This document shows positions 24,903 through 35,384 of a stretch of DNA of 64,000 nt, piece after piece. How positions within the stretch are numbered: position 1 is the first letter of the stretch; the number at the start of each line of letters is the position of its first letter. Source of the stretch: Gigantopelta aegis (Eukaryota > Mollusca > Gastropoda > Neomphalida > Peltospiridae); the NCBI RefSeq assembly GCF_016097555.1, contig NC_054701.1, positions 37,774,492 to 37,838,491 of the forward strand, given 5' to 3'. Under the pieces are notes generated by a model. The model made no database searches and was not told the origin of the DNA. It worked only from the letters and a program-made list of their open reading frames with translations. The translations under genes and the position numbers were made by a program.

Positions 24903-27900
24903 GGGTAGGGTTCACATCCCGTAAAAATCGGAACATTTTCTCAGTAGTTAAAAGAATCAGAAAATGGGTCCATCAAACATCGGCGTACGGGCTCCATTTT
25001 TTGGCTAGTTTTTTTTTTGGGGGGGTGGGGTGGGGATGTGGGGCGTTTGGAGGGAGGGAGCATAGCGCAAGCTGACGTTTTGCCGAAATTAATATAAAAA
25101 AAGCTCGAATTTGGATAACAATATATATATATATATTCATATGATCGTTACAACCAAACAGTTATATAGGGATCCAAACGAATCACTAAGGATTTTTACA
25201 CATGATGAAAAGGTTTCAGGCCAGCTCACTTTGTTTATATGTCTCCATCATTTTTGCCCGAATTCGAAGATTTGCTTCAACACTGACCCTCCTCCTACCC
25301 CCCCCCCCCCCCATCTTGTATGTTTATGCCACAAAAGAGGTTCGATCCCACAATCTCAACACCTCTACCGACTAATCTAGATCCCGCCTGCGTCCGGTGC
25401 AGTTCATGGAATGGCGCGGGTTTGAGTGCGAGTGCGAATAATTTGAACATGCTCATATACCACTAGAGTTTCGAGCATGTCCGTCCCGGGGCCTGTCTCT
25501 GGATAGCCGCTGATTTGCTCCGGAACAGAACAAAATTAAGGGGACAATTTTGAAATTTACATCCAAAAATTAAATAGTGGGCCTTTAAAATTTTGATGCG
25601 CATCTCTAATTAATAAAGAAAATTCTACTCATTAAATTTGGTCGCTAGATTAGATTGGGCAGTCAAAATGAAATTAGATAGATAACACGCCTGATTTGGG
25701 ATGGGAGGGGGGGGGGGGGGGGTGAAAATTGACAGAATTTTGAAAATAGCAGTTAGTAAAAGAAATTAGTAGGATTAAAATTAGAAAGAAAAAAGTTACA
25801 AACCAAAAATAAAAAGAATTGACTGCTCGGTCGAATATTTATATAATTTGGAGCATTTTGGAAGGACAGTCCAAAAATAAATAAGAGAAAGAAGAGAGGA
25901 TCGGACTATTTAATAATATTAAAAAAAGAAGAAAAAAAAGAAGTAATTTCGACATGAATTTTTGAACGAAGGTCTAAAAGTTTTTAAAGTCCGATCTATA
26001 CGTCCACGTGAGTGGCCTCGTTAAGGCCGTTAGGTTGTTACGTCGGCGAGGCTGGAGTGTCCCGGAGGTTCGGCAGCAGATGTTGGCGTCGTAACAGGGT
26101 ACTGACTACCGTACCGTAGTCGGGGCCGCAGACCGCTCGGATCATCTGTGCGCTGTACCGGCGATACCGGCCAGTTCTGCCTGGGCCACGTGACGGTCGG
26201 CGGTGGAGGGTCGTCGTGGGGTGTCTCACACACCGCGGTGTTGAGTCGGTCCCTCTCGGTGGTCGACGGTTTCCGCAGGGCTGGTCTCATCAACTCAGGC
26301 TGGGCTGGGGGCGGCGTCGCAGAAGGGACCGCCGCTGGCGGTTAAGCCGCCAGCTTTGCCCCCCCCCCCCCCCACCCCCGTGCCGTTCCTGGCGCGCTTT
26401 TCCTCTTCCTCCATCTCCTCTTCTTCGTCGGTACGATCGCGTCACCGTATACACCAAAGTCACGGAAGCCCGTGACCCAGTGTACGAGACGCAATACTCC
26501 AAAAGTTTTCCATAACTGCATAAGAGTCCCCCCAGGTGGGGGGGGGGGGGGGGGGGGGCAACTCGAGAGTACAAGGCTCATCGTGAATCAGTTCGGAAGC
26601 GCGGGTTTGAAGCTCATTGATTAGAGAACTCGTCTGCCACTGATTAGGTAATCGGGTTATATTCTGTTCCAATTAGTGGTCTACTACCAGTATATCAAAG
26701 CCAGTGTTATTATTTTAGTGTTATGTTTCTTTTTTTTTAGAATTTATAACTAAATTAATTTCGAATTAGTAAAAAATAATATTAACTATTGTATATAATA
26801 CAGAGATTAATAACATGTAGCATATATGCTACATTTTCCTTAAATGCCCAATGTAGCAGATATGCTACATTATTAAAAGTATATACAAATTTATGAAAAT
26901 TAAAAAATCATCATGGAAGTGTTCAATGTACACTACCACCTGTAAGTTGAATGAATATGATATTTATTTATTTAGAGTATTTGGGCACTAGAGGGTAAAA
27001 TTAAATGAATACGTCAAATATGCGGGCACGGCATAAGACTATTTCATCCTTCTGCACCGCCTGTAGGAGGATTGCCACTTTCTCGGACTGGCTTGACAGA
27101 ATGAAGCTTGTTCGTGACTGCAACGTTTCAATCACCTTGCCAAGTCGAAAAAATATATTGGTTAATATGATATTTAAAATCACTATGTGTATGTCACAAA
27201 GAATATATTTATAAAATTATGTCGTCAACTTAAACCGCTGTGAATAATGTTATTTTTATCGGCATTTTAGCACGTTTTGGGGGCTTGATGCGCGGTCGGT
27301 CTGAGATCGATCCCCGTCGATGGGCCCATTGGGCTATTTCTCCTCACAGCCAGTGCACCACGACTGGTATATCAAAGTCCGTGGTATGTGTTATCCTGTC
27401 TGTGGGATGGTGCATATAAAATATCCCTTGCCACTAATGGAAAAATGTAGCGGGTTTCCTCTATGACTGTGTCAAAATGACCATAAGTTTGACATCCATT
27501 AGCCGATGATTAATAAATCAATGTGCTCTAGTAGTATCGTTAAACAAAACAAACTTTTTTTCTTTTTTTTTAGCACATTTTGTTTTACATCCTGGTATAA
27601 CTGATCTGTCACTTCATGTCCGATTTCGCTAGATGTAGTTTCTCATGTTTCATTTTGTGTCATTCCTAATTAATAAAATGCTGGGTTTAAAAAAAACAAA
27701 AAATCCGAAGGGCACAGTGACATACCAGGTAAGCAGCGCGGCATTTTTCTTGCTGTCGACACCGTAAGATTTTAGAGGCATAACGGCAAGTGAGGAGGGC
27801 AACGTCGGTGCCGTGGTGAAATTCGAAACATGTATATAAGTAGCCTATATGATGCATGCATATAATTAACGTTAAGTCTTCGGTACAAGTTACATTTTGT

Positions 27901-29900
27901 AGCGTTCTTTTGCTTCCAGAGTTGACGCTGTTAGCAAAATTGGGATTGGTTAAGGTATGTGTTTTGTCATGCTACATTAATAGTATGTGTTGTAATAACA
28001 GGTACAAAACATAGCAGGCCATACCGCGGTGTTGAGTCGGTCCCTCTCGGTGGTCGACGGTTTCCGCAGGGCTGGTCTCATCAACTCAGGCTGGGCTGGG
28101 GGCGGCGTCGCAGAAGGGACCGCCGCTGGCGGTTAAGCCGCCAGCTTTGCCCCCCCCCCCCACCCCCGTGCCGTTCCTGGCGCGCTTTTCCTCTTCCTCC
28201 ATCTCCTCTTCTTCGTCGGTACGATCGCGTCACCGTATACACCAAAGTCACGGAAGCCCGTGACCCAGTGTACGAGACGCAATACTCCAAAAGTTTTCCA
28301 TAACTGCATAAGAGTCCCCCCAGGTGGGGGGGGGGGGCAACTCGAGAGTACAAGGCTCATCGTGAATCAGTTCGGAAGCGCGGGTTTGAAGCTCATTGAT
28401 TAGAGAACTCGTCTGCCACTGATTAGGTAATCGGGTTATATTCTGTTCCAATTAGTGGTCTACTACCAGTATATCAAAGCCAGTGTTATTATTTTAGTGT
28501 TATGTTTCTTTTTTTTTAGAATTTATAACTAAATTAATTTCGAATTAGTAAAAAATAATATTAACTATTGTATATAATACAGAGATTAATAACATGTAGC
28601 ATATATGCTACATTTTCCTTAAATGCCCAATGTAGCAGATATGCTACATTATTAAAAGTATATACAAATTTATGAAAATTAAAAAATCATCATGGAAGTG
28701 TTCAATGTACACTACCACCTGTAAGTTGAATGAATATGATATTTATTTATTTAGAGTATTTGGGCACTAGAGGGTAAAATTAAATGAATACGTCAAATAT
28801 GCGGGCACGGCATAAGACTATTTCATCCTTCTGCACCGCCTGTAGGAGGATTGCCACTTTCTCGGACTGGCTTGACAGAATGAAGCTTGTTCGTGACTGC
28901 AACGTTTCAATCACCTTGCCAAGTCGAAAAAATATATTGGTTAATATGATATTTAAAATCACTATGTGTATGTCACAAAGAATATATTTATAAAATTATG
29001 TCGTCAACTTAAACCGCTGTGAATAATGTTATTTTTATCGGCATTTTAGCACGTTTTGGGGGCTTGATGCGCGGTCGGTCTGAGATCGATCCCCGTCGAT
29101 GGGCCCATTGGGCTATTTCTCCTCACAGCCAGTGCACCACGACTGGTATATCAAAGTCCGTGGTATGTGTTATCCTGTCTGTGGGATGGTGCATATAAAA
29201 TATCCCTTGCCACTAATGGAAAAATGTAGCGGGTTTCCTCTATGACTGTGTCAAAATGACCATAAGTTTGACATCCATTAGCCGATGATTAATAAATCAA
29301 TGTGCTCTAGTAGTATCGTTAAACAAAACAAACTTTTTTTCTTTTTTTAGCACATTTTGTTTTACATCCTGGTATAACTGATCTGTCACTTCATGTCCGA
29401 TTTCGCTAGATGTAGTTTCTCATGTTTCATTTTGTGTCATTCCTAATTAATAAAATGCTGGGTTTAAAAAAAACAAAAAATCCGAAGGGCACAGTGACAT
29501 ACCAGGTAAGCAGCGCGGCATTTTTCTTGCTGTCGACACCGTAAGATTTTAGAGGCATAACGGCAAGTGAGGAGGGCAACGTCGGTGCCGTGGTGAAATT
29601 CGAAACATGTATATAAGTAGCCTATATGATGCATGCATATAATTAACGTTAAGTCTTCGGTACAAGTTACATTTTGTAGCGTTCTTTTGCTTCCAGAGTT
29701 GACGCTGTTAGCAAAATTGGGATTGGTTAAGGTATGTGTTTTGTCATGCTACATTAATAGTATGTGTTGTAATAACAGGTACAAAACATAGCAGGCCATA
29801 CCATCCCCCCCCCCCCCCACACACACACAAACACAAAACATACATACACACACATACACACAGAGTGAGCGAGAGAGAGGGAGAGAGGGGGAGAGAGAGG

Positions 29901-29977
<77 letters not shown>

Positions 29978-31703
29978 GTAAGATCCACTTTAAAAAAAAA
30001 GGTTTACATCAGTGACCGTCTTTTAGTTTTCTATTCACCACTTGTTGAGTGGGTAGTGTTGATGGGCAAGTGCAAATTATTGTTTGATTTTTGGGGGTTA
30101 GTAGTCTGGGATTTTTTTTACAGTGTAACTAATAAAGCGTATTACAAAAAAAACCAAACAAACACAACCTTTATTAAACTTGCTGATATAAATATAGTTT
30201 GTCAATTTGACTTTCAAATATATCAGGCACGGCGGAGCAGGAGAGAGGCTGGGGGGGGGGAGGGGAGTTCTAGCCACCCCCCAGTAAATCTTAAGGCAGA
30301 GTTGAATTTTACTTGTGGAATGCAGGAAATTGCATTTTAGGACCCCTAGAAACATTGCTTTGAGCTCGATCTCAGTCAGCTGCCCCCCCCCCCCCCCCCC
30401 AATGTCTACTTGCTTCCGCCATACCTGTATATAGATATTGTTCTTTTTGTTTTGTTTTTAACAAATTAATAATTTTGCTAACAATGCAATTTAATTTTGT
30501 TTCAGCCACTTCTGAAGTACATGATTCCTTTAACCACTGTGTACTTCTGCGAATATTTCATCAATCAGGGCTTGGTGAGTTATTTTAAAACATGTCGACA
30601 ATATCAGTGAATACTTGATAATTCATCTAGATCTATGTCATAGGCATGTTCAGGAAGGCCAGCGATCGCAGCTAAAGTTAAAATTTGTTTTATTTAACGA
30701 CACCACTAGAGTACATTAATTAATCATGCGAACATTTTATTTCGACTGGTACCTTCGTCTTGTAATCACATTCATCGGACATTAGCCGTGATAGTTTTTT
30801 CTCGTTCCAACTAGTGCACTACAACTGGTCAAAGGCCGTGGTATGTGCTTTCCTGTCTGTGGGAAAGTGCATATAAAAGATCCCTTGCTGCATTAGGAAA
30901 ATGTAGCGGGTTTCCTCTGTTGACTACGAGTCAGAATTACCAAATGTTTGCCATCCAATACTCCAATAGCCGATGCTGAATTATAATCAATGTGTTCTAG
31001 TGGTGTCGTTACACAAAACGTTTTGTTAATGCATGTGTGTGTGTGTGCGTGTGTGCGCGTGTGTGTACGTGTGTGTGTTTGTGTGTTTGTGTTAATCACT
31101 TACACATGTTTGTTTTGTTTTTTCCAGCATGAACTACTGTACTTCTATAAAATCTGGATCGTCAAATCTGAACAGTACAGATGGTATGTGGTATAATGCC
31201 TTGGACAACAATGTTACATATAGACATTTCTATTTATGACGATGTCGGTGAATAGGCCTCTTAAACCAGGATTACTGAATAATTATGCATACGTTTTCAA
31301 CTTTACTATAAAAACAATATTGTAGTATGTAAACCCAGTCTACCGTTTTGGTAGAAGTTGGGCGATCGGTTGGTCGGTCAGCTGGGTCCTTTAAAAAGAA
31401 GAAATAAAATAGAAATTATATATAATTATAATAAAAAAGTAAATTATGGAGATTTTTCCATTGTATAGGATTACAGAAAACAGGCACGGCGGAGAAGGGA
31501 GCGGGGGCTAGGGAGGCTGTGGGAATGCAAAAAATTGTATTTCAGGACATCTAGTTTTCAAAATGTTACGGGGGGAGCATATCCCCGTACCCCCTAGAAA
31601 TTTTGCTTTGCGCCCTCGATTTCAGTCAGCCCCCCATGTCTACTTGATTCCGCTGTGCTGGAAAACCATTAAGAGTGCCCGTACGATTGTTTTAATTATA
31701 CAG

Positions 31704-31774
<71 letters not shown>

Positions 31775-32991
31775 AAACCTGTATATAACGGCCACCCAAG
31801 GGACCTAACAAAAGTGGCCGTTATAGAGAGGTGACCCTTATATACAAGTTCAAAATTAGAACCCATATATTAAAGAATATCACAACTGTCATAAAAAAAG
31901 ATGTCGCATTTTTAAACCATTCCCACACTAGCTTGTTTATGTCATCATTGCCTGTTGCTTTCTTCTGCCTTTTTCTTTCGGCTGAAACATTATTGTCAAA
32001 ATCGGCCAGAACATCAGCTTTCCTTTTTAAAATAGACTTAATCTGAAAACGTCCTACACCAAAATGATCGGCGATCTTTCGCGCACTTAAAGTGCCTTTC
32101 TCAGATTTGTTAATAACGTCGATTCTCTGTTCTAACGTTAAAGTACGATTTTTCGGTGGCATTTTGCATGCAAACGTATTCGTTGATATATTTCACAAAC
32201 GCTAACATTGACTACCAGAAGATATTTTGTGTAATTGAAGGTTATTACCCATGTGGCATATTTGACTTATTTGTTTGTTTTATGTCACCGCTAATCCTTC
32301 AGTGGAGTATGACCGTTGATTACAGCTGAATAAGATCAGGAGTCGCTTAAATAATCCGAACACGGGACATCTGCAATGACCGCCGCCTTCAACAATTCAT
32401 GTTTATTTAACAATCATGACTGGCTAGACACAATGAAACACCTAACATAATACCTCATTTGTTTAGTTTCTCGAGACTCAATAGAGTGACCATACATACA
32501 GATTACATTATGTACAGCCAATGGGAAGTCGTCTACTATTCAGTAAGGATGCTGAGAACCAATCGAATTACCCCACCAGTAACGGAAGTTACTGAGTGTC
32601 CGTTTGTTTTTCAATTACGATCAGAAAATTACAATGGAACTTTACTTTGACAGAAAATAAACCCAAAGCTTTTACATGACATGGCCATATAAACACATTT
32701 AATTTATAATTTTTAAGATGATTGAAAAAGTAAAGACATAACCAGCGTCAAAACATAAAGCAAAAAACGTCTTTACGACGATCATCTTGTGACCGTTATA
32801 GCAAGTTCAACATGTGATTTTAGGTGGAAAATAGTGACCACTGGCCGTTAAGGGCAGGTGACCGTTATGTACAGGTCAAATAAAGAAGGAAATGCATTGG
32901 GGGGATTTATAGTGGCCGTTATAGGCAGGTGACCGTTATGTACAGGTGACCGTTAGACCAGGTTCGACTATATATATATATATATATCTCT

Positions 32992-33030
<39 letters not shown>

Positions 33031-33865
33031 ATGCGATATCTTAGCGCGATACATAAAATATAATGAAAGTGAAGTTGGACATTTTTTGTTACAGTACCGT
33101 AACTAGGTGTTTGTGTATTGTTATCTATATGATCACATTATATACAAGTACAAACATTTGATCTTTACGTCTCATGTCATGAAGTTAGTGTATGGCTTTA
33201 AACCACGAGTGAAAATATCAACTTTAGTCTTTCTCACGAGGTTAAATAAACATGCTTTTGTTAACATCACAAACATATTTCTTTTTAATCATGTTCTTTC
33301 ATAAATTCGTTTATCTGTTTTCAATGTGTTATGAATTCTGGGTACCAGATTCCCTCCTTCCCACCCCTCCCCTACCATATCGTGTGGGGGTGGGGGTTTT
33401 TTCGGAATAACTCTGATCCAATATCTATGGTCAGACACAGATCTAAGATCTGTTAATCGAGATGGGTGGGATGGGTGTAATGTCAATGTAGTGTAGTTCA
33501 GTGGCTATGATAAACAAGGTTTTTTTAGGGTTTTTCCCACCTTAATCAAAGTAAAGGTAAAATCAGTTACTTGACCAGATATAAGTTGTCGGGCCTCTTG
33601 GGCCCTCGCTTAAATCCACACCAGATTGTTACATTTTGAAACATGTTTTTGAAGGTATCAAGTAATTTACCAACTGGGCGTGTTCATCTCGAGGTCATCG
33701 GTCAACTGCTTTCAGATCAAGAAATTATGGATCCTTCCGATTCTTCAGGTAATCACAACAGAACGACAGACGGCATAAAACAATACTCCATCGCAAATAA
33801 ACTATATAGTAACAGTTTGCGTGTGTATTATTTGATAGATTAATTACTTAACAAAGTGTCGTTAA

Positions 33866-33896
<31 letters not shown>

Positions 33897-35220
33897 CGTC
33901 TTGTTTTTTTGTTGGGATGGGTTTTTTGTCAATAAGTTCAATTTGTAATGATAAAATAATCTTGTAAAAACATTGGTTCATATAATTTATAAATAAAACA
34001 TCAATAGTAATCCATTGTGAAGAATTAATTATAACGATTTTTGTTCTTACCTACTAAACTATCTCACTGTTCTTTTGTTACTATATCTCAACTAGGTTTT
34101 TTTTTTTAAAGTACATGTATTTGCATAGAAAAATAGACTCGTTTTTTTGTTATTTCAAATAAACATTTTTCTTTTCCTTCTACATCAAGTCAAAAATTAA
34201 TGACAAAGACACTTTCACTAATCAACTATTGTCCGTCCCACAGGGAACTCTTTTTTCATACTATGGAATTTACTACAAGTTATTTATTTCTGAGCCGATT
34301 ACTTTCTAAATTGCACACAAAAGTAGTTCCTTTTTGTTATTTCCAAAACACATTTACTTTTTTTTTCTTACATCAAACCAAACTGAAATTATTTACAAAA
34401 ACATTTTTTTTAATAGGAGGATGGGACGGACTGTAGTTCATGACTGTTTTTAATTCTTTTACAGTTGGCCAATCTTGTTGTTTTGCTGACGCAGGTGTAT
34501 TTTCGGTATATTCCTAACATCTGGATTATTTTCGCTATCATCCTTTTTGAGGGGTTACTAGGTGGCGCTGCCTACGTCAACACATTCTACAGAATGTCGC
34601 AAGAAGTAAAGTAGTATCCATTTATTAACAGATTACGTGTAGTTAATAAATCATAATATATTAAATATTAAATAATAATGCATTCCAGTCATATACGCAC
34701 ACACACGCATGCGTGTGCAAGCGCGTGCGCAATTCATCAAAATGTTAAGAGGGGCCGCCTGTACACTCTACGCGCCCATTTTCGCTACGCATTGGCGTTG
34801 CAGGGATTGTATAATGGAGGGCCAGCCACACTGTCTATGGATCGTCTTATGGGGCGACAGGAAAATATATAAAATCTTGGTATTTACGTGTCCATATCAT
34901 TTCAAGGTTCCGACAGAAAAAGATGGGGTTGGGGGTGGGGGATGGGGGGGGGGATGTGAGGGGTTGTGGTGTTGGTGACCTCTGGCTGCGCCAGTACTGC
35001 TATGTCACTGTAATTAACGTTTTGTTTATAATAAAATATTCTATTCTAAATCTTGACTATTTACAGATCTGATCATTATTTGTATTTTTAGATTCCTTCT
35101 GAACACAGAGAGTTTAGTCTTGGAGTGGCTACTCTTGGCGATTCTATAGGCATAGCAGCGGCAGGAGCCGTGGCCATACCATCACACAACAGACTATGTG
35201 ACCTTCGCCTTAAGATGTAG
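10481..35220 (+). CDS. CLN3: CLN3 (battenin) lysosomal membrane protein, 16 exons
   Basis: Homologue of battenin, the multi-pass lysosomal/endosomal membrane protein whose loss causes juvenile Batten disease in humans. Exons: 10481-10628 (probable first), 17201-17249, 17845-17947, 19069-19137, 19420-19458, 20554-20633, 21693-21778, 22155-22227, 22865-23005, 24553-24635, 27920-27954 (or its copy 29697-29731), 30506-30574, 31128-31183, 33655-33748, 34465-34605 and 35092-35220 (stop TAG). All junctions are GT-AG and phases agree throughout. Total is about 464 aa, against 438 in human. Family landmarks include [20 protein letters not shown] at the exon 2/3 join, [38 protein letters not shown] and [13 protein letters not shown]. 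Exons 3-5 encode a Ser/Thr-rich luminal loop with an NGT glycosylation site. The C-terminus ends DLRLKM and lacks the CaaX prenylation box of human CLN3. Exons 2-16 are secure; exon 1 is inferred from phase and composition. Confidence 0.9.
10863..11000 (+). mobile_element. SINE 3' fragment
   Basis: From the AAATATAGCGGGTTTCCTC block to the GTGGTGTCGTTAAACAAAAC tail. Confidence 0.65.
11168..11428 (-). mobile_element. SINE (family S4)
   Basis: Plus strand shows the reversed tail TCATTTGAAGTTATTTTCGT and reversed head ACGACACCACCGAGGCCGG. Confidence 0.75.
12240..12420 (+). mobile_element. SINE 3' half
   Basis: CCGTGGTATGTG through TGTAGCGGGTTTCCTCTGA to a degraded tail. Confidence 0.55.
12943..13275 (+). 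mobile_element. SINE (family S1) preceded by a G tract
   Basis: A run of about 19 G leads directly into TAGCTCAGTCGGTTGAGTG; B box GGATCGAACC; tail GGTGTCGTTAAACAAAACAA. Confidence 0.85.
13360..13747 (-). mobile_element. Composite SINE (S1-type tail, S4 head)
   Basis: Plus strand: TTTATTTAACGACGCCACTA at the left, and the S4 head reversed near 13725-13747. Confidence 0.65.
14385..15240 (-). mobile_element. Internally deleted Tc1-like DNA transposon
   Basis: The minus-strand ORF at 14938-14657 begins with a Tc1-type helix-turn-helix region ([18 protein letters not shown]). It is followed shortly by GGHTRY and a stop near 14590, the usual C-terminus of some Tc1-like transposases. The catalytic DDE core between them is missing. 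GTCACAATAACTTT near 15212 and its inverse AAAGTTATTGTGAC near 14401 may be the terminal repeats. Confidence 0.75.
15853..16180 (+). mobile_element. SINE (family S1)
   Basis: GGATTTAGCTCAGTCGGTTG head, GGATCGAACC B box, TAGTGGTGTCGTTAGACAAA tail. Confidence 0.85.
16430..16508. mobile_element. Short palindromic MITE-like element
   Basis: CAATCTAATTAAAATTAGCTC (split here as CAATCTAATT + AAAATTAGCTC) is inverted as GAGCTAATTTTAATCAGATT. Confidence 0.55.
16903..16972 (+). CDS. CLN3: Alternative candidate first exon of CLN3
   Basis: An ATG at 16903 starts 23 codons plus one base and reaches a GTAACG donor at 16973. It is also in phase with exon 2 at 17201, only 228 bases downstream, and would make a 438-aa protein. 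The encoded N-terminus does not resemble the acidic leader of known CLN3 proteins. It could be an alternative promoter/exon or a chance ORF. Confidence 0.25.
17622..17653. repeat. (TA)n microsatellite
   Basis: About 16 TA units in CLN3 intron 2. Confidence 0.9.
18150..18450 (+). mobile_element. SINE with internal C tract
   Basis: GGTAGAGCGCTGCCTGGGGT head, B box GGATCGAATCC, C tract at 18244-18259, tail TAGTGGTGTCGTTAAACAAA. Confidence 0.7.
18485..18577 (+). repeat. 23-bp minisatellite, four units
   Basis: TATCATACATTGACTTTAAT plus ACG, repeated four times in CLN3 intron 3. Confidence 0.95.
18585..18780 (-). mobile_element. SINE 3' part
   Basis: Plus strand begins TTTGTTTTGTTTAACGACAC and runs to ACCACGACCTTTGTTATAC. 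It faces the + strand copy at 18150-18450. Confidence 0.65.
19639..19800. repeat. (GT)n microsatellite
   Basis: About 160 bp of GT with CG and AC interruptions, in CLN3 intron 5. ORFs across it are artefacts. Confidence 0.95.
19831..20549 (+). repeat. 89-bp minisatellite, eight units, abutting CLN3 exon 6
   Basis: Units start at 19831, 19920, 20009, 20098, 20187, 20276, 20365 and 20454, with a ninth partial unit from 20543. Two variants, CCCATGCATC (A) and CCCGTATGTC (B), occur in the order A B A A B A A B. The partial unit's TGCATTT forms the pyrimidine tract of the exon 6 acceptor (TTTTCAG, exon from 20554). Confidence 0.97.
22765..22830. repeat. (CT)n microsatellite upstream of CLN3 exon 9
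   Basis: About 33 CT units ending 35 bases before the exon 9 start at 22865. Confidence 0.95.
23222..23960 (+). pseudogene. Degenerate mariner-family transposase
   Basis: The frame at 23498-23713 contains [11 protein letters not shown] and [18 protein letters not shown]. These match the HDNAPAH and LPHPPYSPDLAPSDFHLF blocks of mariner (DD34D) transposases. The rest is frameshifted. It lies in CLN3 intron 9. Confidence 0.8.
24090..24398 (+). mobile_element. SINE (family S2)
   Basis: GGGCGGGACGTAGCCCAGTG head, B box GGGATCGATCCC, tail TAGTGGTGTCGTTAAACAAA. In CLN3 intron 9. Confidence 0.85.
24850..25330. repeat. Dispersed repeat with G/C tracts
   Basis: Part (25080-25210) aligns with 120-320. 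Contains (GT)n followed by about 18 G, and a C tract near 25299. Family unknown. Confidence 0.5.
26030..26480. other. GC-rich island of unknown origin
   Basis: Strikingly GC-rich and CpG-containing in an AT-rich intron. ORFs on both strands are Pro/Gly/Arg-rich and I recognise no domain. The left part (26030-26231) is single-copy; the right part is inside the tandem duplication. Confidence 0.5.
27285..27560 (+). mobile_element. SINE (family S2), duplication copy 1
   Basis: Begins inside the head (TTGATGCGCGGTCGGTCTGA), B box GAGATCGATCCCC, tail TAGTATCGTTAAACAAAAC. Confidence 0.85.
29062..29337 (+). mobile_element. SINE (family S2), duplication copy 2
   Basis: Same element as 27285-27560, carried in the second duplicated unit. 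Confidence 0.85.
29697..29731 (+). CDS. CLN3: Second copy of CLN3 exon 11
   Basis: Identical in sequence to 27920-27954, with the same TTCCAG acceptor and GTATGT donor. The exon is 35 nt, entering in phase 1 and leaving in phase 0. Either copy used alone gives the normal protein. If both are spliced in, the reading frame shifts and the second codon of the second copy is TGA. Confidence 0.85.
29808..29977. repeat. Compound C/(CA)/(GA) tract
   Basis: C tract, (CA)n, then (GA)n to 29976, directly after duplication copy 2. Confidence 0.95.
30226..30427. mobile_element. MITE-like element, copy 1
   Basis: Ends CAGGCACGGCGGAGCAG and TTGCTTCCGCCATACCTG are inverted repeats. Contains G and C tracts. 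Confidence 0.6.
30672..31022 (+). mobile_element. SINE S1 with an inverted partial copy in front
   Basis: A minus-strand tail (30672-30725) precedes a + strand body from TCGTTCCAACTAGTGCACTA to GTGGTGTCGTTACACAAAAC. Confidence 0.65.
31481..31662. mobile_element. MITE-like element, copy 2
   Basis: Shares CAGGCACGGCGGAG and GATTCCGCTGTGCTGG ends and interior with 30226-30427. Confidence 0.6.
31709..31770. repeat. (TA)n microsatellite
   Basis: About 31 TA units, the insertion point of the Tigger-like element that follows. Confidence 0.95.
31770..32972 (-). mobile_element. Tigger/pogo-like DNA transposon, internally deleted
   Basis: Terminal repeats TAGTCAAACCTGTATATAAC and (inverted, right end) TATAGTCGAACCTGGTCTAA lie between TA runs. 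The minus-strand ORF 32162-31821 (113 codons) has the N-terminal psq/CENP-B-type helix-turn-helix: [20 protein letters not shown], then [19 protein letters not shown]. The DDE domain is absent. It sits in CLN3 intron 13. Confidence 0.85.
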
Positions 35221-35384
35221 TGTCAAATGCGGCATTTTGTAATCAGTCCAAATGAAAAAATGTTCTCTCTCTTTTTTCTGTTTCTGTTTCAACAAAGCAG
35301 TACCTTTCTACATCTGTAATATAGCTGGCCTCTTTGTAACACCAATAATAACGAGAGAGCGGAACTTTAGCCATTATGGATCAC

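Larger units (their letters stand above)
26232..29802 (+). repeat. Tandem duplication (two ~1.78-1.79 kb copies) carrying CLN3 exon 11
   Basis: Copy 1 runs from 26232 to about 28022 and copy 2 from 28023 to about 29802. They appear near-identical. The differences I see are mainly homopolymer lengths: a C tract near 26359/28150, a G tract near 26537/28327 and a T run near 27560/29340. Each copy holds part of a GC-rich island, a perfect ATGTAGCATATATGCTACAT palindrome, a tRNA-derived SINE and the 35-nt CLN3 exon 11 with its splice sites. The junction shares ACC with both outer breakpoints, which suggests microhomology. A recent genomic duplication or an unmerged-haplotype assembly artefact would both fit. 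Confidence 0.95.

Noticed and set aside
26290..26574. Pro/Gly-rich ORFs in the GC-rich island
   Set aside because: Driven by poly-C/poly-G tracts, overlapping on both strands, frame differs between the two duplicated copies.
34709..34978. 89-codon ORF in CLN3 intron 15
   Set aside because: No domain, G-rich low-complexity end, and located between two verified CLN3 exons.
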